Shown here: positions 7,607 through 16,540 of the stretch, piece after piece
Numbering within the stretch: position 1 is the stretch's first letter
Layout: each line of letters opens with the position of its first letter
Assembly (NCBI RefSeq): GCF_002300555.2
Contig: NZ_NTHN02000024.1
Location: 1-64,000, forward strand
Direction of reading: 5' to 3'
DNA length: 64,000 bases
Source: Alloyangia mangrovi
GTDB taxonomy: Bacteria > Pseudomonadota > Alphaproteobacteria > Rhodobacterales > Rhodobacteraceae
The notes under the pieces: model-generated
The model's database searches: none
Told to the model about the DNA's origin: nothing
Seen by the model: the letters and a program-made list of their open reading frames with translations, nothing else
Translations under genes and position numbers: made by a program

Positions 7607-8334
7607 TCGTGGTTCAAGAGCAGGCGCTTCAACCCCGCCACGGTGGCGGCATCGGTGCGTCGCGCGCTCTCGGGCTGGAAACCGAAGCGGGCAATGGCGC
7701 CGGTCCCCGGATCGGGTTGCGAGGCGGAGGCATGGACTTCGCTCGGTGCGAGCACCTCGAGCAGGCCGGGCAGGGTGGCGGCGGAGACCCCGGCGCCGGG
7801 CATGATGCTCAGCCGACGCCCGGCATGGGCGGTCATCCCTTGCAGCCGGGCCAGACCTTCGGTCGCCGTAGCGGCGCCGCCCGAGCTGAGGATGCGCGAG
7901 ATGCCAAGTGCCGCCGCTTGATCGAGGGCTTCGAGCGGATCCTCCATGAGGTCGATGCAGCGGTGCAGGGTGAGATCGAGGCCCTTTGCCGCGGCAACCA
8001 GCCGCTGCATGACGGGCAGGTCGAGCGTCACAGAGCCCGCCTCGGAGCGCGTCGCACCGATCACCACGCCCGCGAGACCGGCGCGGGCCACGGCGGCGAT
8101 CTCTACCTCCATGGTGCCGACCTCCTCTTCGCTCCAGTCGAAACCTCCGGCGCGGGGGCGGATCATTGCCATGACCGGGATCGGCGCGCGGGCGGCGAGG
8201 GAGATAAGGCCGGGGCTCGGGGTAAGCCCGCCAAGCGCCAGCGCTGCACAGAGCTCGATCCGGTCCGCGCCGCCCTCGATGGCCGCGGCAAGACCGGAGG
8301 GGCTGTCGACGCAAATCTCCAGGATGCGGGTCAT
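7594..8334 (-). CDS. cutC: CutC family TIM-barrel protein
   Basis: A 246-residue CutC-family protein starting at ATG 8334, where its ATG overlaps the MFS stop (ATGA). Family motifs: LEICVDSPSGLAAAIEGGADRIELC, the TPSPGLI loop, VMAMIRPRAGGFDWS, GVVIGA and LTLHRCIDL, ILSSGG. CutC has been called a copper homeostasis protein, but direct copper chemistry has been questioned. Here it is the last gene of an rpiR-M81-MFS-cutC operon in a sugar locus, which favours an enzymatic role on a sugar-derived metabolite (inference). The separate copper-type bufferin operon in this window lies 23 kb away. Confidence 0.88.
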   Translation of the reverse strand: MTRILEICVDSPSGLAAAIEGGADRIELCAALALGGLTPSPGLISLAARAPIPVMAMIRPRAGGFDWSEEEVGTMEVEIAAVARAGLAGVVIGATRSEAGSVTLDLPVMQRLVAAAKGLDLTLHRCIDLMEDPLEALDQAAALGISRILSSGGAATATEGLARLQGMTAHAGRRLSIMPGAGVSAATLPGLLEVLAPSEVHASASQPDPGTGAIARFGFQPESARRTDAATVAGLKRLLLNHEGRP

Positions 8335-9560
8335 GACATCTCCTCTGCGCCAAGTGACGGGATTGGGCGCCAGCGTTCCAGTGCCACGAGGCCGAGCGCC
8401 CCGGCAAGACCGACGGCAATGCCCATGAAGGCGACCGTGGAATAGCTGCCGATACTGGTGCCGAGGCCGAAGAGCCCGGCGGCGATGGCGCCCGCGAGAA
8501 AGAGGTTCAGCGAGATCAGCGAGGCCGAGAGGCCGGGGCGGTCCGCGATCAGCTCTTGCAGGTAGCCCAGCGGCAGGGTGATCAGGGCCGAGGCCGCGGT
8601 GCCTCCGAGAAAGGCGCCGGCGATGATCATGCCCGGCGAAGTGGCGAGGGCGATGGTGCCGAGGTAGCCGGTGTAGAGTGCCATGGCGATGGCCAGCGTG
8701 GTGACCGTCGAGATGTAGCGGGTGATCCGTGCCCAGGCGAGCAGGAAGACCAGCTCCATGCCGGCGACGATGCCGACGGTGATCCCCACATCGCCGGTGC
8801 TGCCTCCGGCGCGGCCGGTCATGATCAACGGCATGACGGCGGCATGCACGTGGATCGCTGAGGTGATTGCCGCGGTGCCGAGCACGCGCATCGTCACCGA
8901 GGGGCGGGCCAGCAGCCCGAAGGCGCCGAGCAGCGAGACCTTGGGCGGGCGCTTCGCCGGATCGCCGCTGCCGCCGCGGGGCATGGTCAGCTTCAGCACG
9001 ATCAGGACCGCGGCGGCAGCCAGCGCCGCCACGAGGAAGGCGGGCAGCATCGAGCCGCGCCCGGCCAGCGCGAAGCCCAGCACCCCGGGCACGAGAATCC
9101 ATGCCGCCGAGACCATGCCGCGCAGGACCGAGGACATGGCGGCGCGGTCGGCGCTCGGCAGCCCGTCGGAAAACACCCGCCCGGCGGCGAAGAGCATCGG
9201 TGTCAGCCCGTTGAAGATCGACACGGGCAACAGCAGGGCGAGCACAAAGACGGCGGGCTGCGGGAAGAGGAAGATCGCCCCGTAGCCGGCGATGCCGATG
9301 GCGGCGAGCCACATCAGCAGCTTGCGGTAGCCCGTGTCGCGGTCCGCCAGCATGCCGAGGTAGATCGAGGCCAGCACGTTGATGATCGCCGCAGTCAGGG
9401 TGAGCGCGGAGAAAGCGCTGTCCGAGAGACCCAGTTCGCGGATCGCCACCACCGATTTGTAGGGCGCGGTCGAGGCCGCCGCGATGCCGCAGCAGAAGAC
9501 CGCCGCGGCGCAGGCCCGCAGACCTGGCGAGGCGCGAAGGGACTTGAGGATGTCGAACAT
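8331..9560 (-). CDS. MFS transporter (SetA/SotB sugar-efflux-like)
   Basis: A 409-residue protein with about twelve hydrophobic segments and the MFS loop 2-3 motif region YLGMLADRDTGYRKLL. The general look, with short loops and a repeated six-helix arrangement, resembles the sugar efflux transporter group. It sits between the M81 peptidase and cutC, overlapping cutC by four bases, so it is translationally coupled. Its likely job is export or uptake of a sugar or peptide intermediate of this pathway (inference); direction and substrate are not decidable. Confidence 0.78.
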   Translation of the reverse strand: MFDILKSLRASPGLRACAAAVFCCGIAAASTAPYKSVVAIRELGLSDSAFSALTLTAAIINVLASIYLGMLADRDTGYRKLLMWLAAIGIAGYGAIFLFPQPAVFVLALLLPVSIFNGLTPMLFAAGRVFSDGLPSADRAAMSSVLRGMVSAAWILVPGVLGFALAGRGSMLPAFLVAALAAAAVLIVLKLTMPRGGSGDPAKRPPKVSLLGAFGLLARPSVTMRVLGTAAITSAIHVHAAVMPLIMTGRAGGSTGDVGITVGIVAGMELVFLLAWARITRYISTVTTLAIAMALYTGYLGTIALATSPGMIIAGAFLGGTAASALITLPLGYLQELIADRPGLSASLISLNLFLAGAIAAGLFGLGTSIGSYSTVAFMGIAVGLAGALGLVALERWRPIPSLGAEEMS

Positions 9561-9654
9561 CGGGCTCTCGGAGGGGCGCGGCTCGCGGGCCGCGGGGGAA
9601 CGGAGGGCTCCTCGGCGCGGCTTCGTGCGCCGAGGGGCGTGATGAGCTGTCAGC

Positions 9655-11097
9655 TCACGCGCGGGCGGAGCGGGCGGGGGCGGGGGTAAAGGTCGCTTCC
9701 ATATCCCAGGGGTAGAGGCCCGGTGCGCGGTGGCGGCTCTCGAGGCGCGGGATGTCCTGGTTCACCACGCCATCGGTCAACGCCATGAGGTTCGGGTTGG
9801 CGATCGGCGCGAGATCCGGCGACAGGTACCCCGATTTCACCACCAGCAGGCCGACCTTGCGCGGGTCGAGGCCGAGGAGATCGAAATCCTCGAAATTGTG
9901 GTAGGGCCTGCGCCGCGCTGCGAGCACGACGGTGATCCCGCCGGTCTTCACCACGGCCTGGGCAAAGGCGCCGCCGGCGCCCTCCACGAGGTTCACCACG
10001 GTGAAGCGGGCGCTGGCGCTTTCGCCTGCCGGGTCGAGCTTCGCGCCGACGGTCAACTCGAGCTCGGCGCCGAGGCCGGCGGCGAAGCAGGCGGCGACGG
10101 CCTCGGGGTCGGTGATCCCGGCGATGAGTGCGTCTTGCCAATCCCGCTCGATCAGCGCCTTCAGCACGAGCCCATTGTCGCCGACCCCGCCGCCGGTGGG
10201 GTTGTCGCCGCTCTCGGCGAGGATCACCGGCGCGGTGCCTGCCTTGGCAGCGATCTCCAGCATCTCGTCCAGCGGGCCGGTCACGGGGCCGAAGGCGAAG
10301 TCTCCGCGCGCATCCCAGTAGGCCTGCGCCAGTTCGGTCGTAACGGCCTCGGCCTCGGCGGGATCGGTGGCGGTGACGATGGCCGCCGCGGTGCCGCGCG
10401 GCTCGTCGGCCCAGACGTAGCCGACCATCTGGTCGGCGGACCAAATACCCGGGCGCAGGTCATGGCCGGGCAGGGCGGCATAGAGTGATTTCGCCGGCTG
10501 GTCCTCGGTCGAGGAGCGCTCGCCCGGCATCAGCACGGGGATCTTCGCCCAGGTGACAAAGGGCTTCTCGCCGCTGCGCAGGCAGCGCAGCAGCATCTCC
10601 CAGGCGCGCTGCATGGTCTCGGCCACGTCGATATGCGGCGCGGTGCGATAGGCGGCGAACATGTCGATCTGGTCGATGATGCGCTGGCTGACGTTGCCGT
10701 GCAGGTCGTAGCTGACCGAGATCGGCACGTCGGGGCCGACGAGATCGCGCACCGCCTTGATCCAGTCGCCTTCGGCGTCCCACATGCCGTCCACGTGCAT
10801 CGCGCCATGCATGGCGAGATAGATGCCGTCGAGCGGCAGCGCCGCTTCGAGCCGGGACAGCAGGTTGGCCTTGAAGCCGTCGTAGGCGGCGCGATCCACT
10901 GGCCCGCCGGGCACGGCGCGGGCGTGCAGCAACGGCAGGATCTCGACGTCCTGCTGCGGCAGGAAGGCGAAGTGGGCCGAGGCGGTGAGTTCGTCTTCGC
11001 GCATCACGGTGAAATCCTCAGCCCGGATGAGCACGGGGTTGTAGGTCGAGCATTCGGTGTGGATGCCGCCGACGGCGATCCGTTTCTTCGTGGTCAT
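9655..11097 (-). CDS. M81 family metallopeptidase, MlrC type (first copy)
   Basis: A 480-residue protein with ATG 11097 chosen (MTTKKRIAVGGIHTECSTYNP). It belongs to the MlrC/M81 group: an N-terminal DUF1485 domain with GGIHTECSTYNP, the zinc-site region ISVSYDLHGNVS (D131-N135), and a C-terminal MlrC domain containing ESGDNPTGGGVGDNG. MlrC of microcystin degraders cleaves linear peptides, but most homologues have no known substrate. It is the second gene after rpiR on the same strand. A second, divergent M81 gene is at 21818 in the same regulon, which is unusual and suggests a paired role on a peptide- or amide-linked sugar substrate (inference). Confidence 0.87.
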   Translation of the reverse strand: MTTKKRIAVGGIHTECSTYNPVLIRAEDFTVMREDELTASAHFAFLPQQDVEILPLLHARAVPGGPVDRAAYDGFKANLLSRLEAALPLDGIYLAMHGAMHVDGMWDAEGDWIKAVRDLVGPDVPISVSYDLHGNVSQRIIDQIDMFAAYRTAPHIDVAETMQRAWEMLLRCLRSGEKPFVTWAKIPVLMPGERSSTEDQPAKSLYAALPGHDLRPGIWSADQMVGYVWADEPRGTAAAIVTATDPAEAEAVTTELAQAYWDARGDFAFGPVTGPLDEMLEIAAKAGTAPVILAESGDNPTGGGVGDNGLVLKALIERDWQDALIAGITDPEAVAACFAAGLGAELELTVGAKLDPAGESASARFTVVNLVEGAGGAFAQAVVKTGGITVVLAARRRPYHNFEDFDLLGLDPRKVGLLVVKSGYLSPDLAPIANPNLMALTDGVVNQDIPRLESRHRAPGLYPWDMEATFTPAPARSARA

Positions 11098-11164
11098 GGG
11101 AGTCTCTGGCCTGTTGGTCTGGCGTTGCGGGGGCGGGCTGCCTTGGGTGCGGCCTCTTGCGGGC

Positions 11165-12029
11165 TCAGTCGCCCAGGAGCTGGCGGTCGTCGCCATCGCG
11201 GTGGCGGATCAGGCTCTCCTTGATCCGGCGCAGGGTGGCGGCGCTTTCCTTGCGGTTGGTGTAGGCGACGAGATTGGCGAGGATGTCGACGACGGCCAGC
11301 ATGGCGTAGCGGGTCGAGGAGGGGCGGAAGATGTTCTCGCCCTCGGGCAGGTCGACGGCGAGCACCATGTCCGCGGCCTCGGCCACGGGCGAGCCGGACT
11401 GGGTGAGGGCGATGGTCTTCGCCCCCTGGTCGCGGGCGAGGCCGAAGGCGCGCACCAGCTCGGCGTTGCGCCCCGAGAAGGACGACCCGATCACCACGTC
11501 GCGCGGCGTGACCGCCGAGGCCTGCATCATCTGCATGCCGTGGTCGGTCGAGGTGGTGATCCGTGCGCCGAGGCGGAACAGCCGGTTCTGCATCTCGTTG
11601 ACGATCATCGACGAATTGCCGCCCGAACCGAAGGCATAGATCATCTCGGCACCCGAGAGAGTCTGGGCGGCGCGCTCCATCGCCGCCATGTCGAGCGCGT
11701 CATGCATCATGAAGAGCGCCTTCTGCGCCTTGGTGACGATGTCCTCGGCCACTTCCGAGGGGGTCGAGGATTTCGCCTCGGGGCGCAGGTAGCGCAGCCC
11801 GACATAGGAGGACTTGGCCAGCGTGACCTTGAAATCCGAGAAGGAGTTGCAGCCGAGCCGCCTGCAGAAGCGGGTCACGGTGGGGGGGCGACACTTCGGC
11901 CCTTGCGGCGAGGTCTGTGATCGAGGCATTGGTGGCGAAGTCGATGTCCTTCAGCACCAAGTCGGCGATGCGCTGTTCGGAGTGCGAGAGTTTCAGCCCC
12001 TCCTGCATCAGCGTTGCAAAGATATCCAT
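11165..12029 (-). pseudogene. RpiR/MurR family transcriptional regulator (frameshifted as read)
   Basis: The N-terminal helix-turn-helix (MDIFATLMQEGLKLSHSEQRIADLVL...ITDLAARAEVS) lies in one frame. The rest (PTVTRFCRRLGCNSFSDFK, then a SIS domain with IYAFGSGGNSSMIVNEM and VIGSSFSGRNAELV) lies in the next. The junction is a run of seven G at 11882-11888 where six restore PPTVTRFCRRLG exactly, so the gene is probably intact in the organism. RpiR-type regulators bind short AT-rich palindromes and sense phosphosugars through the SIS domain. This is the only such regulator in the window and two operator-like 13-mers sit in its own promoter region, so it is the best candidate to control the whole locus. 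A GGAGGGGA ribosome-binding site precedes the start. Confidence 0.88.
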
Positions 12030-12089
12030 CGCCCGTCCCCTCCGGCGGCTTCATCGGCCCCTTGAGGTGGCGGAAAACACCTCGGTTCC

Positions 12090-12102
12090 GAAAATCATTT
12101 TC
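12090..12102 (+). promoter_or_regulatory. Operator-like 13-mer C1 (RpiR-type regulon)
   Basis: GAAAATCATTTTC, a perfect palindrome and the best match among the eight sites. It lies 61 bases upstream of rpiR and 74 bases from C2. A plus-strand TTGACA (12112-12117) lies between the two sites. Confidence 0.62.
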
Positions 12103-12163
12103 TTATTTTCGTTGACACTTTCGCATGTGACCTCAAGAGTGGCCAGTGTTTTCGGCAATCTAC

Positions 12164-12176
12164 GAAAATAATTTGC
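12164..12176 (+). promoter_or_regulatory. Operator-like 13-mer C2 (RpiR-type regulon)
   Basis: GAAAATAATTTGC, a near-perfect palindrome just upstream of the ribosome-binding site of the gene at 12204 and exactly 74 bases from C1 (seven helical turns). Confidence 0.58.
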
Positions 12177-12203
12177 AACATGACACGGAAAGAGGCCGCC
12201 GAG

Positions 12204-12689
12204 ATGCGTGATCCGATGCAGAACCCCTTTGCGCCCGAGGACAGCGCCCGCCACGCCATCTGGGAGATGCTGGTGCCGCGCGACATCGACGCCTTCATCG
12301 GCGCCGACTGGGGGATGATCGAGGGCGATTTCCTCTCCGAGAACTTCATCGGGATGAACGGCAACTTCGATCCTGATCCGCAGAACTGGACGCTTTCCTT
12401 CGCCTCGCTGGAGGCTTATCGCGACGAATGGCTGCGGCAGGCCGCGGAGGGGCAGAAGACCGACTATGCCGAGGACCAACGCGCGGGCATCTTCCGCGCG
12501 ACCAAACTCGAGGAGATCGAGATCGACGGGCCTGTTGCGCTGGTGCGCAAGAAGTTCGACGGCACGATCAAGCGCGCCGATGGCGGCGAGGACAGGCTGC
12601 TGTGGCAGACGCTCTATACCTGCCGCGAGACGGCGAACGGCTGGAAGATCGCCGGCTTCGTCGGCTACCTGCCCTACGCGGGGCACTGA
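12204..12689 (+). CDS. Small conserved protein, possibly NTF2/SnoaL-like
   Basis: 161 residues from ATG 12204, which has a GGAAAGAGG ribosome-binding site eight bases upstream; an in-frame ATG at 12180 has none. I do not recognise a named family. The mix of an N-terminal helical part (HAIWEMLVPRDIDAFIGADW) and a C-terminal strand-rich part ending TYTCRETANGWKIAGFVGY-like is compatible with a SnoaL/NTF2-like fold, but this is a guess. Its stop overlaps the start of the PLP enzyme (TGATG), so the two are translationally coupled and probably act together, perhaps as enzyme plus small partner or isomerase. Confidence 0.7.
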   Translation: MRDPMQNPFAPEDSARHAIWEMLVPRDIDAFIGADWGMIEGDFLSENFIGMNGNFDPDPQNWTLSFASLEAYRDEWLRQAAEGQKTDYAEDQRAGIFRATKLEEIEIDGPVALVRKKFDGTIKRADGGEDRLLWQTLYTCRETANGWKIAGFVGYLPYAGH

Positions 12690-13786
12690 TGTCGGATCTG
12701 GCAAACATCTGGCCCGCGCCGGGCACGCCGCTTTCCGAGCTGCTGACGCCGCTGCCGGTCATCGACGAGGCGCGCATGGCGGCCAACATCGCCCGCGCGC
12801 AGACGCATATGGATAGGCTCGGCAGGTCCTTCCGCCCGCATATCAAGACGCACAAGCTGCCCGAGGTCGCGCGCGCGCAGATCGCGGCGGGAGCTGTGGG
12901 GATCAACTGCCAGAAGGTGACCGAGGCGGAGGTCTTCGCCGAAGCCGGCTTCGACGACATCCTGATCACCTACAACATCCTCGGGGCGGCCCGTCTGGCG
13001 CGACTGGACGCGCTGAACGCGCGGGTGGCGCGCCTGTCGGTGACGGCGGACAGCTCCGAGGTCGTGGCCGGGCTTGCCGCGACCTTCGGCGCGGGTGCCC
13101 CGCTGACGGTGCTGGTCGAATGCGACACCGGCGGCAAGCGCTGCGGTGTGCAGACGCCCGAGGCGGCGGCGGCCCTCGCGGCCGAGATCGCGGCGGCGGA
13201 GGGGCTGCGCTTCGGCGGGCTGATGACCTACCCGGCACCGGGCGGCGCCGCGGCGGTCGAGCGGTTTGTGACTTCGGCGAAGGCGCTGCTGGACGCGGCG
13301 GGGCTCGAGTGCCCGGTGGTGACGGTCGGCGGCACGCCGGATTTCTTTGCCGCCGGGGACATCCCTTCCGCGACCGAGCACCGCGCCGGGACTTATGTCT
13401 ACAACGACCGCGCGATGGTGCGGGCGGGCCATGCCTCCCTGGAGGATTGCGCCATGCACATTCTGGTCACCGTGGTCTCGCGCCCGACGCCGGACCGTGC
13501 AGTGATCGATGCAGGCTCGAAGGCGCTGACCTCGGACCTGCTGGGCTTTCAGGACCACGGGCTCGTCGTTGAATACCCCGGCGCGCGGATCTCCGGCCTG
13601 TCGGAAGAGCACGGCGTGGTCGATCTCTCGGGGATCACGGGCGAAGGGCCGAAAGTGGGCGATGTCTTGCGGGTGATCCCGAACCACACCTGCGTCGTCA
13701 CCAACCTCTTCGACCGGATGGTCTTCCACGATGGCGCGGCGGTGACCCGGGTGCTTGAGGTGGCGGCGCGCGGCACCGTCTGGTGA
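12689..13786 (+). CDS. D-threonine aldolase/D-serine dehydratase-like PLP enzyme
   Basis: 365 residues from ATG 12689. The N-terminal alanine-racemase-type barrel has the PLP-lysine motif RPHIKTHKLPE (residues 49-59). The middle has VLVECDTGGKRCGV and TVGGTPDFF. The C-terminal D-serine dehydratase-like beta domain carries the metal-site histidine and cysteine in PNHTCVVTNLFD. Family members cleave D-threonine or D-3-hydroxyaspartate to glycine or glyoxylate plus an aldehyde, or dehydrate D-serine. Placed in an amino-sugar and M81-peptidase locus, it may deal with a D-amino acid or beta-hydroxy amine released there (inference). The specific substrate is unresolved. Confidence 0.85.
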   Translation: MSDLANIWPAPGTPLSELLTPLPVIDEARMAANIARAQTHMDRLGRSFRPHIKTHKLPEVARAQIAAGAVGINCQKVTEAEVFAEAGFDDILITYNILGAARLARLDALNARVARLSVTADSSEVVAGLAATFGAGAPLTVLVECDTGGKRCGVQTPEAAAALAAEIAAAEGLRFGGLMTYPAPGGAAAVERFVTSAKALLDAAGLECPVVTVGGTPDFFAAGDIPSATEHRAGTYVYNDRAMVRAGHASLEDCAMHILVTVVSRPTPDRAVIDAGSKALTSDLLGFQDHGLVVEYPGARISGLSEEHGVVDLSGITGEGPKVGDVLRVIPNHTCVVTNLFDRMVFHDGAAVTRVLEVAARGTVW

Positions 13787-13829
13787 GAGTGTCTTGAGGC
13801 CACGGCGACCTGCTGCCTGTGGCCGCTTC

Positions 13830-13848
13830 GTGACAGCGTCACTGTCAC
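13830..13848. promoter_or_regulatory. Inverted repeat GTGACAG-N5-CTGTCAC
   Basis: A perfect 7-base inverted repeat, placed between the convergent PLP-enzyme gene and the ABC ATPase gene and just before the stronger hairpin at 13855. It is probably a first transcript hairpin rather than an operator. Confidence 0.35.
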
Positions 13849-13854
13849 AAGATA

Positions 13855-13881
13855 ACGCCCCCGCGTGGATCGCGGGGGCGT
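13855..13881. terminator. Strong bidirectional hairpin
   Basis: Perfect 11-base arms ACGCCCCCGCG/CGCGGGGGCGT with a 5-base loop, followed by CCTCTTTGTTT on the plus strand and TTATC on the minus strand. It lies between the convergent gene ends at 13786 and 13931. Confidence 0.7.
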
Positions 13882-13930
13882 CCTCTTTGTTTGCTCTCCT
13901 GCGCCGAGGGCGCCGCCTCTTTGGCGGGGA

Positions 13931-15055
13931 CTACGCGGTTGCCGCGGCCGGGATCGGCATCGAGCTGTCGACCTTGCGTGTGAGCGCCATGCCCTCGGCA
14001 TCGAAGAGGTGGCAGTCGGCAGCAAGGAAGGAGAGCGTCGCGGGCGTCTCCGGCGCCACCGGAGAGGAGCCCGGCAGCAGGGCGGAGATCGTGCCCACGC
14101 CCTCGAGTTCGGCATAGGCCACGGTGTTTACCCCCAGCCGTTCGACCACGGTCGGAACCACGTCGATCGACAGATCGCCGCCGGCCTGGCTCAGGTGCTC
14201 GGGGCGGATGCCGAGCGTGATCGGGTTGCCCTCGAGGCTGCGGGGCGCCTCGACCGGCACGGTGATCGTGCCGCCGGTGACGAGGTTCACCGTGGCGCCC
14301 TCGGGGCCGACCGCAGTGCAGGTGCCGGGCAGGAAGTTCATCCGCGGGTTGCCGATGAAGCCCGCGACGAAGAGGTTGTCGGGCTTGTGGTACAGCTCCA
14401 GCGGCGCGCCGACCTGGCTGATGCTGCCCCCGTCGAGCACCACGATGCGGTCGGCCATGGTCATCGCCTCGACCTGGTCGTGGGTGACATAGATCATCGT
14501 CGCCTTGAGCTTCTGGTGCAGCGCGGTCAACTCGATGCGCATCTCTGCGCGCAGCGCGGCGTCGAGGTTCGACAAGGGCTCGTCGAAGAGGAAGATCGAC
14601 GGCTGGCGTACGATGGCGCGGCCGATGGCGACGCGCTGGCGTTGGCCGCCCGAGAGGTTCCCCGGTTTCTGCTGCAGTCGGTTTTCCAGTTGCAGCACCC
14701 GGGCGGCGCGCATCACGCGCTCCTTGATCTCGGCCTCGGGAAGCTTCTCGACGCGCAGCGGAAAGGCGATGTTCTCGAAGACCGACATATGCGGGTAGAG
14801 CGCGTAGGACTGGAACACCATGGCGATGCCGCGCTTGACCGGGGGCAGGTCGTTGACGCGGATCCCGTCGATCGTGCACTCGCCCTCGGTGATCTCTTCC
14901 AGCCCGCAGATCATCCGCAGCAGCGTGGACTTGCCGCAGCCCGAAGGCCCGACGAAGACGACGAATTCGCCATCCCGGATGTCGAGATCGATCCCGTGGA
15001 TGACCTCAAATTTGTTGAAGCGTTTCTTCACACCGCTCAGGGCAAGCTGTCCCAA
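13931..15055 (-). CDS. Sugar ABC transporter ATP-binding protein (UgpC/MalK type)
   Basis: 374 residues. The ATPase domain has Walker A GPSGCGKST, the LSGGQRQR signature, Walker B IFLFDEPLSNLD and the His switch YVTHDQ. It is followed by the C-terminal OB-fold (TOBE) regulatory domain of the MalK/UgpC group, with GIRPEHL. It is the last gene of the leftward Gfo/Idh-permease-permease-binding protein-ATPase operon and energises import of the sugar recognised by the 15141 protein. Length and domain order are normal for the family. Confidence 0.92.
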   Translation of the reverse strand: MGQLALSGVKKRFNKFEVIHGIDLDIRDGEFVVFVGPSGCGKSTLLRMICGLEEITEGECTIDGIRVNDLPPVKRGIAMVFQSYALYPHMSVFENIAFPLRVEKLPEAEIKERVMRAARVLQLENRLQQKPGNLSGGQRQRVAIGRAIVRQPSIFLFDEPLSNLDAALRAEMRIELTALHQKLKATMIYVTHDQVEAMTMADRIVVLDGGSISQVGAPLELYHKPDNLFVAGFIGNPRMNFLPGTCTAVGPEGATVNLVTGGTITVPVEAPRSLEGNPITLGIRPEHLSQAGGDLSIDVVPTVVERLGVNTVAYAELEGVGTISALLPGSSPVAPETPATLSFLAADCHLFDAEGMALTRKVDSSMPIPAAATA

Positions 15056-15140
15056 GGGAAAGTCCTTTCCTATTCAAGCGGTCCGGACCCGAAGGTCCGG
15101 ACCATGAGAACCCGTGTGGGCTCGGATCATTCAGGCTGCA

Positions 15141-16349
15141 TCACTCGAGCTCGTTGAGCGCGGCGTCGGCCTTGGCCAGCGCGTCGGCGGGCTCGGCTGC
15201 GCCGGTCACCACGGATTGCACCATCTCGATCATGACGTTCTGGAAGCCGCGATAGTCGGTGAAGAGCGGTTCCGGACCACCGAACTCGATGCCGTCGATG
15301 TAGGGCGCCCAATAGGGGTTCTCGGCGACCAGCGCGTCGATCTTAGCGGAGGGACGCAGCGGGGTGAGGCCCTCGGCAAGGTCATATTCCTCCTGCGCTT
15401 CCGGCGCGGTGAGGAACTTGGCCAGCTCCATCGCCTTTTCCTCGTAGCCGGTGCCGGAGAAGACGGCGAGGCTGTCGGTGATCAGCAGCGTGCCGGGGCC
15501 TTCGGCTTCCGGGCCGAGCGGCAGGTTGGCCACGCCCCAGTCGATGTCGGTGTCCTGCAGGCGCGAGACGGCGCCGATCGAGGCGTGCATCATCGCCACG
15601 CCGCCATCGAGGAAGATCGCGCGGACCTCGTTCTGCTCGTAGGCGGTCGGGCCTTCTTCCGAGTAGGGGACGAGGGCCTTGTAGGCTTCCAGCGCTTCGA
15701 GGTTCTGCGGCGAGTTCAGCACGATGTTGCCATCGGCGTCCACGACCTGGCCGTTGTTGGTGTACACCCAGTGCAGGAACTGGTGCATGGTGTTGTCGAA
15801 GGTCTTGGCGACGAGGCCGAAACCGGCGCTGTCGGTGTTCTCGGTGACGGCCTTGGCGGCGTCGATGACCTCGGCCCAGGTCTTGGGCGGGCTTTCCGGG
15901 TCGAGCCCGGCTTCCTTGAAGAGGTCCTTGTTCCAGTAGAAGGCCTTGGTCGAGAAGGCGACCGGCACGCCCCACTGCTTGCCCTGGTAGGTCACGGTGT
16001 CGACCACGTTGGGGAAGTAGGACGCCTTTTCCTCGTCGCTCATCGGCACCGGCTCGATCAGGCCGAACTCGGCGAATTCCTTCAGGGTGCGCGAGCCGAC
16101 GTAGGCGAGGCCCACGGGGGTGCCGGCGACCGCGAGCGTGGTCACCTTGTCCTGGCACTGGCCCCAGCCGACGACCTCGGGAGCCACGGTCCAGCCTTCG
16201 TTCTCGGCTTCCCACTGGTCGATGTACTTCTGCTGGACCGGGTTCATGTTGTCGCCGCAGACGATCATCGTGATCTCTTCGGCCATGGCCGGCATTGCGG
16301 CGGTCAGCGCGACGAGCGCGGCGCCGGTGCGAAGAAGGGTCTTGGTCAT
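15141..16349 (-). CDS. Extracellular sugar-binding protein (ABC importer)
   Basis: 402 residues with a Sec signal peptide (MTKTLLRTGAALVALTAAMPAMAEE, cleavage near AMA). It belongs to the family 1 carbohydrate-binding protein group, with the typical KQWGVPVAFSTKAFYWNKDLFKEAGLDP segment and PPKTWAEVIDAAKA. It is periplasmic and delivers ligand to the two permeases. From its locus (NagA, ROK kinase, NagB) an N-acetylglucosamine-containing ligand such as a GlcNAc glycoside, chitobiose or a muropeptide is likely (inference). It lies between the permease and ATPase genes. Confidence 0.9.
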   Translation of the reverse strand: MTKTLLRTGAALVALTAAMPAMAEEITMIVCGDNMNPVQQKYIDQWEAENEGWTVAPEVVGWGQCQDKVTTLAVAGTPVGLAYVGSRTLKEFAEFGLIEPVPMSDEEKASYFPNVVDTVTYQGKQWGVPVAFSTKAFYWNKDLFKEAGLDPESPPKTWAEVIDAAKAVTENTDSAGFGLVAKTFDNTMHQFLHWVYTNNGQVVDADGNIVLNSPQNLEALEAYKALVPYSEEGPTAYEQNEVRAIFLDGGVAMMHASIGAVSRLQDTDIDWGVANLPLGPEAEGPGTLLITDSLAVFSGTGYEEKAMELAKFLTAPEAQEEYDLAEGLTPLRPSAKIDALVAENPYWAPYIDGIEFGGPEPLFTDYRGFQNVMIEMVQSVVTGAAEPADALAKADAALNELE

Positions 16350-16540
16350 TTCTGTTCTCTCCTGTTGGTGCCCTGTTGGGGCGGGCCGGTTCTTGCCGCT
16401 TGTGCGGCGGGCCTTTCTGGCTCCCCTGTCCCGGGGCGGTCTTCTGCGGCCCCCTTATGCGGAAGCCGCCGGTCACCCCCTCCCTCGGGGGCCGTGGTGG
16501 GCTTCCGCGCGCGCGGCGCGGACGCCGGGTCTTGCGCGGC

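Noticed and set aside
12180-12203. First in-frame ATG at 12180 for the small protein gene
   Set aside because: It lies four bases after operator C2 with no ribosome-binding site, whereas ATG 12204 has GGAAAGAGG eight bases upstream.
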